Position numbers and translations under genes: made by a program
Notes under the pieces: model-generated
Seen by the model: the letters and a program-made list of their open reading frames with translations, nothing else
Told to the model about the DNA's origin: nothing
The model's database searches: none
Source of the DNA: Betaproteobacteria bacterium
Lineage (GTDB): Bacteria > Pseudomonadota > Gammaproteobacteria > Burkholderiales > Rhodocyclaceae
Reading direction: 5' to 3'
Assembly (NCBI GenBank): GCA_028065725.1
Contig: JAPTVL010000270.1
Location: forward strand, 1-55,028
Length of the DNA stretch: 55,028 nt
Shown: positions 44,335 through 52,411 of the stretch, piece by piece
How the letters are laid out: every line of letters starts with the position of its first letter
How positions within the stretch are numbered: position 1 is the first letter of the stretch

Positions 44335-44831
44335 GTCCGCAGCGCCGGCAACGGCGCACCCTTGACGACGAAGGTCAGCGCCACGCCGTTGTTGCAGTAG
44401 CGCTTGCCGGTGGGCTTGGGACCGTCGTTGAAGACATGGCCCTGGTGCCCGCCGCAGCGCGAACAGTGGTACTCGGTGCGCGGATAGATCAGCTTGAAAT
44501 CGGTCGAGGTGCCGACGGCGCCCGGCAGCGGCTGCCAGAAGCTGGGCCAGCCGGTACCGCTTTCGTATTTTTGTGCGGCATCGAACAGCGGCAGGCTGCA
44601 GGCGGCACAGATGAAGGTGCCGGGACGCTTTTCCGCATTCAGCGGGCTGCTGCCGGCCATTTCCGTGCCTTCCTCGAACAGCACCCGGTAGGCATCGGGC
44701 GCCAGCAGCTTCTTCCATTCGTCCTTGGCCTTGCTCAGCGGAAACCTGGTCGCGGCGCTGCCGATGCCGAAGGGCAGCACCGAGGCTGCCACCAATCCTG
44801 AAGTCCATGAAATCCAGTTGCGACGGTTCAT
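44331..44831 (-). CDS. msrB: Peptide methionine sulfoxide reductase MsrB, exported
   Basis: A 166 aa protein. The N-terminus MNRRNWISWTSGLVAASVLPFG is signal-like with a twin Arg. Zinc ligands are C75-A-A-C78 and C123-S-R-C126; the catalytic Cys146 is in RYCNNGVALTF. GTGWPSFWQPL and HCSRCGGHQGHVFNDGPKPTGKRYC are family signatures. It reduces the R-epimer of methionine sulfoxide. First gene of msrB-msrA-arsM, divergent from the sigma factor, with 173 bp between. Confidence 0.93.
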   Translation of the reverse strand: MNRRNWISWTSGLVAASVLPFGIGSAATRFPLSKAKDEWKKLLAPDAYRVLFEEGTEMAGSSPLNAEKRPGTFICAACSLPLFDAAQKYESGTGWPSFWQPLPGAVGTSTDFKLIYPRTEYHCSRCGGHQGHVFNDGPKPTGKRYCNNGVALTFVVKGAPLPALRT

Positions 44832-45004
44832 ATTGCTCTCCGGAGGTTGACTGGCGCCCTGGTGGCGGGCGCTCTGTGTTTTGTATCCCTGCTGCCTGCT
44901 GCTTGGTCGGGTTGCATCCCCGCTACCTTACAGATTGGATTGTATTTGTCTAAGTTCCCGAACTTGGGTCAAAATACCCGACAATTCCACAAAAAGCATA
45001 AGAC

Positions 45005-45583
45005 ATGGAGCTGGACCGCCAAAGCGAGCTGAATGCCCTGCGCCCGGACCTGCTGCGTTTTGCGCGCCTGCAACTGCGCGATGCCGGCGCGGCGGAGGAC
45101 GCGGTGCAGGAAACCCTGCTGGCGGCGTTGAGCGGCAGCCACCGCTTCGAAAATCGTTCATCCTACAAGACCTGGCTGATTGCCATCCTGCGCAACAAGA
45201 TCATCGACAGCTTGCGCAGCCGCAGCCGGGAAATTCCCGCGAGCTCGCTGGCGGCCGACGAGGCCGGCGACGAGCAGCTGGCCGATACCCTGTTCGACCG
45301 CCGCGGCCACTGGCAGGATACGGCGCGGCCGGCGCGCTGGGCCGATCCCGAGGCCTCGTTCGAACAGCAGCAGTTCTGGAAGGTGTTCGAGGCCTGCCTC
45401 GACCATCTGCCGGCAAAGACCGCGCGCGTGTTCATGATGCGCGAATTCCTCGGCTTCGAGACCGACGAGATCTGTAAGGAAGCCGGCATCAGTTCGTCCA
45501 ATTGCTGGGTGGTGCTGCACCGCGCGCGACTGGCGCTGCGCACCTGTCTCGAGACCCACTGGTTCGCCGGAGCGGGAGCATGA
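45005..45583 (+). CDS. ECF-type RNA polymerase sigma factor
   Basis: A 192 aa protein. Region 2 is LLRFARLQLRDAGAAEDAVQETLLAAL and RSSYKTWLIAILRNKIIDSLR; region 4 is CLDHLPAKTARVFMMREFLGFETDEICKEAGISSSNCWVVLHRARLALRTCLE. It is in the group with a zinc-binding anti-sigma factor. The anti-sigma gene starts 1 bp after the stop. Divergent msrB-msrA suggests its regulon covers methionine sulfoxide repair, as sigmaE does in Neisseria. Ribosome site is weak. Confidence 0.88.
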   Translation: MELDRQSELNALRPDLLRFARLQLRDAGAAEDAVQETLLAALSGSHRFENRSSYKTWLIAILRNKIIDSLRSRSREIPASSLAADEAGDEQLADTLFDRRGHWQDTARPARWADPEASFEQQQFWKVFEACLDHLPAKTARVFMMREFLGFETDEICKEAGISSSNCWVVLHRARLALRTCLETHWFAGAGA

Positions 45584-45584
45584 G

Positions 45585-45767
45585 ATGTTGAACTGCAGGC
45601 AGGCGACCGAACTGATGTCGCAGGAACAGGACCGCCCGCTGCGCCTGGACGAGCGCCTCGGCCTGCGCCTGCATGTCCTGGTCTGCACCGGCTGCAGCAA
45701 TTACCGGCGCCAGATGGACGTGCTGCGCGCGGCCTGCCGCCGTTTCGGCAGCGGCGGTACGCCATGA
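45585..45767 (+). CDS. Zinc-finger anti-sigma factor (ZAS/zf-HC2 type)
   Basis: A 60 aa protein. It starts MLNCRQATELMSQEQD and has the His-x3-Cys-x2-Cys motif LRLHVLVCTGCSNYRRQ (about residues 28-42), the zinc-binding core of anti-sigma factors that release sigma under thiol oxidation. It lacks any transmembrane segment, so it acts in the cytoplasm. It follows the sigma gene directly and overlaps the next gene by ATGA. Confidence 0.82.
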   Translation: MLNCRQATELMSQEQDRPLRLDERLGLRLHVLVCTGCSNYRRQMDVLRAACRRFGSGGTP

Positions 45768-45982
45768 GCACGCCAGCCGCCATCGCGGGTCCGACCGGTA
45801 CCTGCGCCCGCTGCGGCGCGCCCTTCCGCTGCGGCATGGAGGCGGGCGACGCCGAGTGCTGGTGCGCCGGCATGCCGCCGCTGCTGCCGGTTCCCGCCGC
45901 GTCGGCGGCGGTCGGCTGTCTCTGCCCGGCCTGCCTGCAGGCGCGGCTGGAGCAGGCGCGGCAGGAACGGGCCTTGCCATGA
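45764..45982 (+). CDS. Cysteine-rich CWC family protein
   Basis: A 72 aa protein with eight cysteines: CARCGAPFRC, the family's CWC in DAECWCAG, and CLCPACLQ. The spacing CxxC...C...CWC...CxCxxC is that of the small CWC (PF14375) proteins, probably metal-binding, of unknown function. It overlaps the anti-sigma gene and the diguanylate cyclase gene by four bases on each side, so it belongs to the same operon. Confidence 0.82.
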   Translation: MSTPAAIAGPTGTCARCGAPFRCGMEAGDAECWCAGMPPLLPVPAASAAVGCLCPACLQARLEQARQERALP

Positions 45983-47835
45983 GGCTGATCGACAAGATCC
46001 TGCTGGTCTCGGCCGGCATCCTGACCGTGCTGGTGATCGTGCTGACGGTGCTCTCGGCGCTGAGCTTCCGCGACTTCTCGCTGTATACCGCGGAGCGCCA
46101 TGCGCGCTCGGTGGCGGAAACCATCAAGGTCGGTCTCACCGAGAGCATGATCAACGGCACCATCAACAAGCGCCAGCAGTTCCTCACCCGGCTCGCCACC
46201 GTGCCCGGGGTGAACCGGGTGCGGGTGGCGCGCGGTCCGGCGGTGATCAAGCAGTTCGGCTCCGGCCTGTCCAGCGAAGGCGCCAGCGATGACGACGTCA
46301 AGGCGGTGCTGGACACCGGCAAGGAAGTCTTCGAACTGATCGAGGTCAATGGCGACCTGATGTTCCATGCGGTGATTCCCTATGTCGCCAGCGACCAGGG
46401 CGTGCCCAACTGCCTGCAATGCCACGTCGTGAGCAACGGCACGGTGCTGGGCGCGGTGACGGTGGATATTTCGTTTTCCGAGGTGAGACGCCAGGGCATC
46501 GTCGCCGTGGTCCTGATCAGCCTGGCCGTGGTGGTCGCGGCGCTGGTCGCGCTGGCGCTGCTGCGGCGCATGATGAGTCCGCTGTCGGAGACCGCCAGCG
46601 CGGTGCAGCAGGTCTCGTCGCAGGCGGTGGGCGGCAATTTTGCCGGCCGTGTGCGGCGGCGCAGCAGCGACGAGGTGGGCGAGATTGCGCTGAACATCAA
46701 CCGGCTCATGGAATTTCTCGAATCCGAGATCGGCACCATCCGCAACCGGGTCGGGCAATTGATGGGCCATCACTCGAACGAGGGCGGCAATCAGCTGCTG
46801 CACACCACCGAGCTGGTGGAAAGCCTGGTCGAGGCCTCGCATTTCAAGCAGGCCATCGAGGAGGATCAGACCAAGCTGGAAATCTATCAGCGCCTGGTGG
46901 ACATGCTGAAGCTCAAATATGACATCAAGCGTTTTTCGATCTACGAGGTCGCCGCGAGCAAGAATCGCATGACGGCGATTTCGATCGACGGCGAGCCGGC
47001 CGCCACCTGCCGCTATTGCGATCCGCAGGTGATGGTCGATGCGAATTTCTGCCGCGCCCGCCGCACCGGGCATGAGGTGAATGCAGTGGGTTTTCAGGGG
47101 CTGTGCACCATGTTCCGCCCCGCCGCGGCGGGCGACACCCACATCTGCCTGCCGGTCAACCAGTCCGGCTCGGCCGGCTGCGTGGTGCAGATCGTCGCCA
47201 GCGCGGAGGAAGCCGAACTGACCAGCCTGATGATTCCCTTCGTCAGCGTCTACCTGCGCGAAGCCGGACCGGTGCTGGAGGCCAAGCGCCTGATGGAGCA
47301 CCTGCGCGAGAATGCCTTGCGCGACCCGATGACCGGCCTCTACAACCGGCGCTTCCTCGAGGATTACGTCGGTGCCCTGATCAGCAGCAGCCAGCGGCGC
47401 AAGAGCCCGTTCACCGTGCTGATGCTCGACCTGGATTTCTTCAAGCAGGTGAACGACACGCACGGCCACGAGGCGGGCGACAAGGTGATCAAGACCCTGG
47501 CCGACCTGCTGATGCGCAATCTGCGCGGCTCGGACATGGCGGTGCGCTATGGCGGCGAGGAATTCCTGCTGGTGCTGACCGATACCGGAATCGATGCGGC
47601 GCTGAAGGTAGCCGAAAAGATCCGCGCCGAGGTCGAGGCGACCAAGATTCCTCTCTCCGGCGGCGTCCTGCAGAAGACCATATCGATAGGCGTCGCGGAA
47701 TTTCCGACCGATGCCGATACCTTCTGGCAGGTGGTCAAGTACGCTGACGTGGCGCTGTACAAGGCCAAGGAACGCGGACGCAACCGCGTGGTGCGCTTTC
47801 TCCCCGAAATGTGGGAGTCCAACGGCAACTACTGA
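45979..47835 (+). CDS. Diguanylate cyclase with a periplasmic haem-binding sensor
   Basis: A 618 aa protein. Transmembrane helices lie at about 8-30 and 173-196. The periplasmic part carries one c-type haem site, C145-L-Q-C148-H149, in the DUF3365-like context FHAVIPYVASDQGVPNCLQCH...VLGAVTVDIS. Then a HAMP segment and a cytoplasmic Cys-containing region (TCRYCDP, NFCRARR). The GGDEF domain starts DPMTGLYNRRF; its active site is GGEEF at 525-529 with inhibitory site RGSD at 516-519. It makes c-di-GMP in response to a haem ligand or redox state. Last gene of the sigma operon. Confidence 0.9.
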   Translation: MRLIDKILLVSAGILTVLVIVLTVLSALSFRDFSLYTAERHARSVAETIKVGLTESMINGTINKRQQFLTRLATVPGVNRVRVARGPAVIKQFGSGLSSEGASDDDVKAVLDTGKEVFELIEVNGDLMFHAVIPYVASDQGVPNCLQCHVVSNGTVLGAVTVDISFSEVRRQGIVAVVLISLAVVVAALVALALLRRMMSPLSETASAVQQVSSQAVGGNFAGRVRRRSSDEVGEIALNINRLMEFLESEIGTIRNRVGQLMGHHSNEGGNQLLHTTELVESLVEASHFKQAIEEDQTKLEIYQRLVDMLKLKYDIKRFSIYEVAASKNRMTAISIDGEPAATCRYCDPQVMVDANFCRARRTGHEVNAVGFQGLCTMFRPAAAGDTHICLPVNQSGSAGCVVQIVASAEEAELTSLMIPFVSVYLREAGPVLEAKRLMEHLRENALRDPMTGLYNRRFLEDYVGALISSSQRRKSPFTVLMLDLDFFKQVNDTHGHEAGDKVIKTLADLLMRNLRGSDMAVRYGGEEFLLVLTDTGIDAALKVAEKIRAEVEATKIPLSGGVLQKTISIGVAEFPTDADTFWQVVKYADVALYKAKERGRNRVVRFLPEMWESNGNY

Positions 47836-47875
47836 GGCAGCGCCGCGGCCGCCGGGTCTGCGAGGCTTGCGTTCG

Positions 47876-48874
47876 TCATGCCCCGCAGCTCGGTGCCGCG
47901 GCGGTATCGTGGCCCAGCGCGCCGCCGCAGCTCGAACCCTGGCCGGCGGTGCAGCCGTAGCAGTGTTCGGCGACGCGGATCGGCAGCTCGTCGAGCCCGG
48001 CGCCGGCGGCGCGCGTGATGTGCAGGCGGCCGCCGCCGGCATCGGCCAGCGCCAGGCCGAGCTGCTGGTTGAAGTCGCAGTCGTAGAGCCAGCCCTGCCA
48101 GTCGACGCTGATCAGGCTGCGGCACATCACCTGCGCCAGGTTGTCGTCGCGGTGCGCGGCGCGCAGCGTGTGCATGTAGGCGTTGAACCGCCCCTGCGAA
48201 ATCAGCATGCTGCCGAAGCGCTGGATCGGCATGTTGGCCAGCGTGAACAGCTCGTTGAAGACGATGCCGTAGCTCTCGCCGAGATGCTTGCTGTAGGCCT
48301 CCTGCAGGGCGGCCTGGGGCGGCGGCAGGCTCGGCCCCTGCGGGTTGTACACCAGGTTCAGCACGAGACCGCTGCCGGCCTGGCCGTAGCCTAGCGCATT
48401 GAGCTGGCGCAGGCCGCGCAGGCTGGCGGCGAACACGCCCTTGCCGCGCTGGCGGTCGACGTTCTCTTCGAGGTAGCAGGGCAGCGAGGCGACGATCTCG
48501 ACCCGGTGGCCGGCCAGGAAATCGGCCATGCCCCCGAAGCCCGGCTCGTCGAGGATGGTCAGGTTGCAGCGGTCGATCACGCGCAGGCCGCGCGCCCGCG
48601 CGGCGACCACCAGGCGGCGGAATTCCGGATTGAGTTCCGGTGCGCCGCCGGTGAGGTCGATGGTCTTGATGCCGGGGCTGGCGGCGATGAAGTCGAGCAC
48701 GGCATCGATGGTTTCGGCCGTCATTGCCTCGGTGCGCTTGGGCCCGGCATTGACGTGGCAGTGCAGGCAGCTCTGATTGCAGCGGTAGCCGAGGTTGAGC
48801 TGCAGGGTTTCCACGGCGCGCCGGCGCAGGGCGGGGAAGTCGGTCTGGATCAGCAGGGGCAGGGTGGCATGCAT
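47876..48874 (-). CDS. arsS: Arsenosugar biosynthesis radical SAM protein ArsS (Cys form)
   Basis: A 332 aa protein. The radical SAM cluster is CNQSCLHC (LNLGYRCNQSCLHCHVNAGPKR, about residue 32), followed by IDLTGGAPELNPEFRRLV. The C-terminal DUF3641-like region ends YDCDFNQQLGL and EHCYGCTAGQGSSCGG. Many orthologues have Sec in the last motif (SSUGG), whereas here it is Cys. ArsS converts dimethylarsenite and SAM to a deoxyadenosyl-arsenical, the precursor of arsenosugars, and needs the ArsM product. It converges with the cyclase gene. Confidence 0.92.
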   Translation of the reverse strand: MHATLPLLIQTDFPALRRRAVETLQLNLGYRCNQSCLHCHVNAGPKRTEAMTAETIDAVLDFIAASPGIKTIDLTGGAPELNPEFRRLVVAARARGLRVIDRCNLTILDEPGFGGMADFLAGHRVEIVASLPCYLEENVDRQRGKGVFAASLRGLRQLNALGYGQAGSGLVLNLVYNPQGPSLPPPQAALQEAYSKHLGESYGIVFNELFTLANMPIQRFGSMLISQGRFNAYMHTLRAAHRDDNLAQVMCRSLISVDWQGWLYDCDFNQQLGLALADAGGGRLHITRAAGAGLDELPIRVAEHCYGCTAGQGSSCGGALGHDTAAAPSCGA

Positions 48875-49052
48875 GCGGTGTCTCCGGAGGGGTTCCGTAT
48901 TCTGTCGGCCAGGCTGCCGATTGCTTACAGTCTGCCAGATTCGGGGCGCAGGCTGCCGGCCGCACAGGGCGTGTGAAACGCCGTCTTGAGGAATTCCTGC
49001 GCAGGTTTATAGTGGCACAATCTGCCTGACTGTTGACCGTGGAACCCCGATC

Positions 49053-49682
49053 ATGGATCTCGCGCATCTGCCCCTCGACCTTGCCGGCCTGCTGGCCCTG
49101 GCGGCCGGGCTGGGCTGGGCTTCCGGCCTGCGCTTGTACACGACCCTGTTCGTGATCGGCCTGGCCGGCCGGCTGGGCTGGGTGGCGCTGCCGCCCGGGC
49201 TGCATCTGCTGGAACATCCGTGGGTGCTGGGTGCTGCCGGCATCATGCTGCTGGTCGAGTTTTTCGCCGACAAGATTCCGCTGCTGGATTCGGTCTGGGA
49301 CACGCTGCATACCTTCATCCGCATTCCCGCCGGCGCGGCGCTGGCGGCGCTGGTGTTCGGGGGGCAGGGCGTGGAATGGCAGACCGCCATGGCGCTGCTC
49401 GGCGGCACGCTGGCGGCGGGCACGCACCTGACCAAGGCCGGCACGCGTGCGATGATCAATGCCTCGCCCGAGCCTTTCACCAACATTGCCACCTCCGTCG
49501 GCGAGGACGTCGTGGTGCTCACCGGGCTGTGGCTGATGTTCGCCCACCCGTGGGCGATGCTGGCCCTGCTGCTGTTGCTGGTGGTGGCCGCCGTCTGGCT
49601 GCTGCCCAAGCTGTGGCGCGGCATCGTCGGCCTGGTGCGCGGTTTTTCGCTGCCGCGGCCGACGGCGGGCAGCAGTTCCTGA
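49053..49682 (+). CDS. DUF4126 family membrane protein
   Basis: A 209 aa protein with about six hydrophobic segments. Family text: LGWASGLRLYTTLFVIGLAGRLGW, LEHPWVLGAAGIMLLVEFFADKIPLLDSVWDTLHTFIRIPAGA, and HLTKAGTRAMINASPEPFTNIATSVGED. This is a conserved inner membrane protein of unknown function. It ends 76 bp before the CtaA-like gene; a dispersed repeat lies between them. Confidence 0.85.
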   Translation: MDLAHLPLDLAGLLALAAGLGWASGLRLYTTLFVIGLAGRLGWVALPPGLHLLEHPWVLGAAGIMLLVEFFADKIPLLDSVWDTLHTFIRIPAGAALAALVFGGQGVEWQTAMALLGGTLAAGTHLTKAGTRAMINASPEPFTNIATSVGEDVVVLTGLWLMFAHPWAMLALLLLLVVAAVWLLPKLWRGIVGLVRGFSLPRPTAGSSS

Positions 49683-49724
49683 ACCCCGCGCGGCGCCGTG
49701 ATCCGCTCCCGCGCCGCGCTCCCT

Positions 49725-49748
49725 CACCGTATCCCCAGCGCCGACTTC
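49725..49748 (+). repeat. Dispersed 24-bp repeat, copy 13 (intergenic)
   Basis: CACCGTATCCCC then AGCGCCGACTTC, 10 bp before the CtaA-like start. Confidence 0.6.
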
Positions 49749-49758
49749 TGAATATTCC

Positions 49759-50697
49759 ATGGAACACCGTATTGCCCGCCTCAAGCGCATCCGATTTCTG
49801 GCGCTGCTGCTGACCGCGCTGTCGCTGGCGATCCTGCTGGTCAGCGGCTATATCCGCCTCAACAGCGCCGGCCTCGGTTGCAGTCCGTGGCCTTATTGCT
49901 ACGGCCAGGTGCTGGTCGGCGGCGAGTATGCGCACAGCGACACGGCGCGCATCCTGCACCGGCTGGTGGCGACGACGGCACTGCTGCTCGGCTTCGCGCT
50001 CGCCTGGCAAAGTCTGCGCCCGTATCCGATCCGGCCGCCGGCACGTTACGCCACGGCGCTGCTGGTGCTGATGATCCTGCTCACCGTGGTCGGCATCTGG
50101 AGTGCCGATCAGCACCGGATATGGGCCAGCTTCTTCAACATCCTGGGTGGCGCCGGCCTGGTACTGCTGTCGTGGCGCACCGTGCTTGCCGCCGGCGACG
50201 GCCATGCGCCGGCGCCGCGGCGTCCTCCCGCGGCCTTGCTGCATGCGGGGCTGGGCACGCTGGCGCTGACCATGGCGCTGGGTGCCCTGATCGGCGCGCG
50301 CTACGCGGCAGTGGCCTGCCCCATGCTGACCGCCTGCGGCGAGACTTCCTGGCCCGCCGCCGCCGGCTGGGGCGCGCTCAATCCCTTTGCCCGGGTTGCC
50401 GTTGCGGCATCGCTCGGCGACGAGGGTGGCGTGGCGCTGCACCTGCTGCACCGCTACTGCGCCGTCGCGACCCTGCTGCTGCTTGGCGTCGGCGGCCTGC
50501 GGGCGCTGGCGCAGCCGGCAGCGCGGGGCAGTGCGGTGCTGCTGCTGGCGCTGCTGCTGCTGCAGTTCGCGCTGGGCGTGCTGACCGTGCTGAGCGGGCT
50601 CAGTCTTGGCCTGGCGATCGCCCACAGCGTCTGCGCTTCGTTGCTGCTGGCGGCCGGCATGCAGCTGCTGATCCGGGTCAAGACCATCCCGGCATAG
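49759..50697 (+). CDS. CtaA/COX15-like haem A synthase family protein
   Basis: A 312 aa protein with about eight transmembrane segments. Motifs: VSGYIRLNSAGLGCSPWPYCYG, the His pair region ILHRLVATTALLLG, HLLHRYCAVATLLLLG and AHSVCASLLLA. Two cysteines in ACPMLTACGETSWP are typical of the extracellular loop. Haem A synthase oxidises haem O for cytochrome aa3-type oxidases. No oxidase genes are nearby, so assignment rests on motifs only; members lacking a known partner are common. Confidence 0.75.
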   Translation: MEHRIARLKRIRFLALLLTALSLAILLVSGYIRLNSAGLGCSPWPYCYGQVLVGGEYAHSDTARILHRLVATTALLLGFALAWQSLRPYPIRPPARYATALLVLMILLTVVGIWSADQHRIWASFFNILGGAGLVLLSWRTVLAAGDGHAPAPRRPPAALLHAGLGTLALTMALGALIGARYAAVACPMLTACGETSWPAAAGWGALNPFARVAVAASLGDEGGVALHLLHRYCAVATLLLLGVGGLRALAQPAARGSAVLLLALLLLQFALGVLTVLSGLSLGLAIAHSVCASLLLAAGMQLLIRVKTIPA

Positions 50698-50723
50698 CGC
50701 GCCACCGTGGCTAATCGATGAAG

Positions 50724-50747
50724 CGCCGTCGTGGCGGCGCCGACTTT
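50724..50747 (+). repeat. Dispersed 24-bp repeat, copy 14 (intergenic)
   Basis: CGCCGTCGTGGC then GGCGCCGACTTT; arms GCGCCG and CGGCGC form a 6-bp stem. Between two converging genes. Confidence 0.65.
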
Positions 50748-50760
50748 CCGGCAGCCGCCC

Positions 50761-52209
50761 TCAGACCCGCAGGATCTGCAGCAGCGGCGCGTTGCGCGCC
50801 ACGTCGTCGCTGAAGCCGGAGACCAGCAGCACGCTGTGGCCGGTGCGGGTCAGATCGCAACTGCGTGCGACGCGCCGGGACAGGGTTTGCGAGTCGCGGT
50901 ACTCGGCCTCGGTGCTGGTCATCGGCACGATGCCCCAGTTCAGCGCAAGGCGCCGGCACACGCTTTGGTTGGTCGACACCGCGATCAGCGGCGCGGTCGG
51001 TCGGTGCGAGCAGATCACGCGCGCGGTGGTGCCGCTGCGGGTCGGGATGATGATGCCCTGCAGCCTGAGGTCGTGCGCCAGCGCGGTCGCGGCATTGGCG
51101 ACGCCGTCGCGCAGGTCGGGTTCCAGGTCGCCGGCCGGCTCGTCGCCGAGGAAGCTGCCCTGGCGCCACTGGTAGCCTTCCACTTCGCGCAGCACGCGGT
51201 CCATCATTTCCACCGCGCGCAGCGGGTACTTGCCGCTGGCGGTCTCGGCCGAGAGCATCACCGCATCGGCGCCGGTCAGCGCCGCGTTGGCCACGTCGCC
51301 CACCTCGGCCCGCGTCGGCCGCGAATGGTCGATCATCGATTCCAGCATCTGCGTCGCCACGATCACGGCGCGGTTGTGGCGCCGGCCGAGGCGGATCAGT
51401 TCGCGCTGGATCAGCGGCACCTGCTCGGCCGGCATCTCGATGCCGAGGTCGCCGCGCGCCACCATGATGGCATCGGACGCCTGGACGATGGCCTCGATGT
51501 TGTCCATCGCTTCCGGCGTCTCGATCTTGGCGATGATCGGCGTGTCGGCGCCGGCGCGGGCGATCAGGCGGCGCAGGCCGGCGACGTCCTTGGCGGTGCG
51601 GACGAAGGACAGCGCCAGGTAATCGACGCCGAGCTCGATGGCGAACTTGGCATCGGCGATGTCCTTCGGCGGCAGCGAGGAAGCCGAGACCTTCGAGTCC
51701 GGCAGGTTGATGCCCTTGTGGTCCTTGAGCAGGCCGCCGAAGATCACCTGGCAGCGCACGCGCTCGCCCTCGATCGCCAGCGCTTTCAGTTCCAGGTTGC
51801 CGTCGTCGAGCAGGATGCGGTGCCCCGGCTGCACGTCGCGCGCGATGGCCTTGTATTGCGAGGCGATCAGGCCCGGACCGCCCTTGTCCACGCGCGGATC
51901 GATGATCACCTCCTCGCCGGGCGTGAGCTTCAGCGGCCCTTCGGGAAATTTGCCGCAGCGTATCTTCGGCCCGCACAGGTCGGCGAAGATCGCCACGTGG
52001 CGGTCGAGCTTCCGCGCTGCGGCGCGGACCTCGGCATACACGGCGCGGTGCGCCTCGTGGGTGCCGTGCGACATGTTGAGCCGCACCACGTCGACCCCGG
52101 TTTTCAGCAAGTCCTCGATGACCTTGCGTTCGGAACTGGCCGGGCCCAGCGTGGCCACGATCTTGGTGCGGCGCCAGCGCAGCGCGATGCGGTTCTTCAG
52201 CAGCTCCAT
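50761..52209 (-). CDS. pyk: Pyruvate kinase
   Basis: A 482 aa protein. It converts PEP and ADP to pyruvate and ATP. Motifs: RRTKIVATLGPAS, VDVVRLNMSHGTHEAH, IIAKIETPEAMDN (catalytic Lys), MVARGDLGIEMP, ATQMLESMIDHSRPTRAEVGDVANAALTGADAVMLSAETASGKYP. Length fits the bacterial single-domain set with the C-terminal regulatory domain. It is upstream of a repeat copy and converges with the CtaA-like gene. No operon partner. Confidence 0.95.
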   Translation of the reverse strand: MELLKNRIALRWRRTKIVATLGPASSERKVIEDLLKTGVDVVRLNMSHGTHEAHRAVYAEVRAAARKLDRHVAIFADLCGPKIRCGKFPEGPLKLTPGEEVIIDPRVDKGGPGLIASQYKAIARDVQPGHRILLDDGNLELKALAIEGERVRCQVIFGGLLKDHKGINLPDSKVSASSLPPKDIADAKFAIELGVDYLALSFVRTAKDVAGLRRLIARAGADTPIIAKIETPEAMDNIEAIVQASDAIMVARGDLGIEMPAEQVPLIQRELIRLGRRHNRAVIVATQMLESMIDHSRPTRAEVGDVANAALTGADAVMLSAETASGKYPLRAVEMMDRVLREVEGYQWRQGSFLGDEPAGDLEPDLRDGVANAATALAHDLRLQGIIIPTRSGTTARVICSHRPTAPLIAVSTNQSVCRRLALNWGIVPMTSTEAEYRDSQTLSRRVARSCDLTRTGHSVLLVSGFSDDVARNAPLLQILRV

Positions 52210-52303
52210 GATCGTAGCCTTTCCTGTCGGAGGGCAGATGCCCGATCGCTATGCTACGCGAGTCGGCGATTTCCTTGAAGTTTCATGCAGGTGCCGGCCT
52301 GGG

Positions 52304-52327
52304 CGCCGTGTCGCCGGCGCCGACTTT
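52304..52327 (+). repeat. Dispersed 24-bp repeat, copy 15 (intergenic)
   Basis: CGCCGTGTCGCC then GGCGCCGACTTT; the 7-bp arms GGCGCCG and CGGCGCC can pair around a 6-base loop. Confidence 0.65.
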
Positions 52328-52355
52328 CGATTCCTTCAGCGCCGGCGCAGCAATG

Positions 52356-52385
52356 AAAAAGGGCGACGCCTGGTCCGCGCCGCCC
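52356..52385 (-). terminator. Rho-independent terminator of the MBL hydrolase gene
   Basis: On the minus strand GGGCGGCGC (52385-52377), a 7-base loop, GCGTCGCCC (52369-52361), then TTTTT (52360-52356), starting about 26 bases after the gene's stop. Confidence 0.8.
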
Positions 52386-52411
52386 CCCCTGCAGGTCCCT
52401 GCCGTGCGGCC

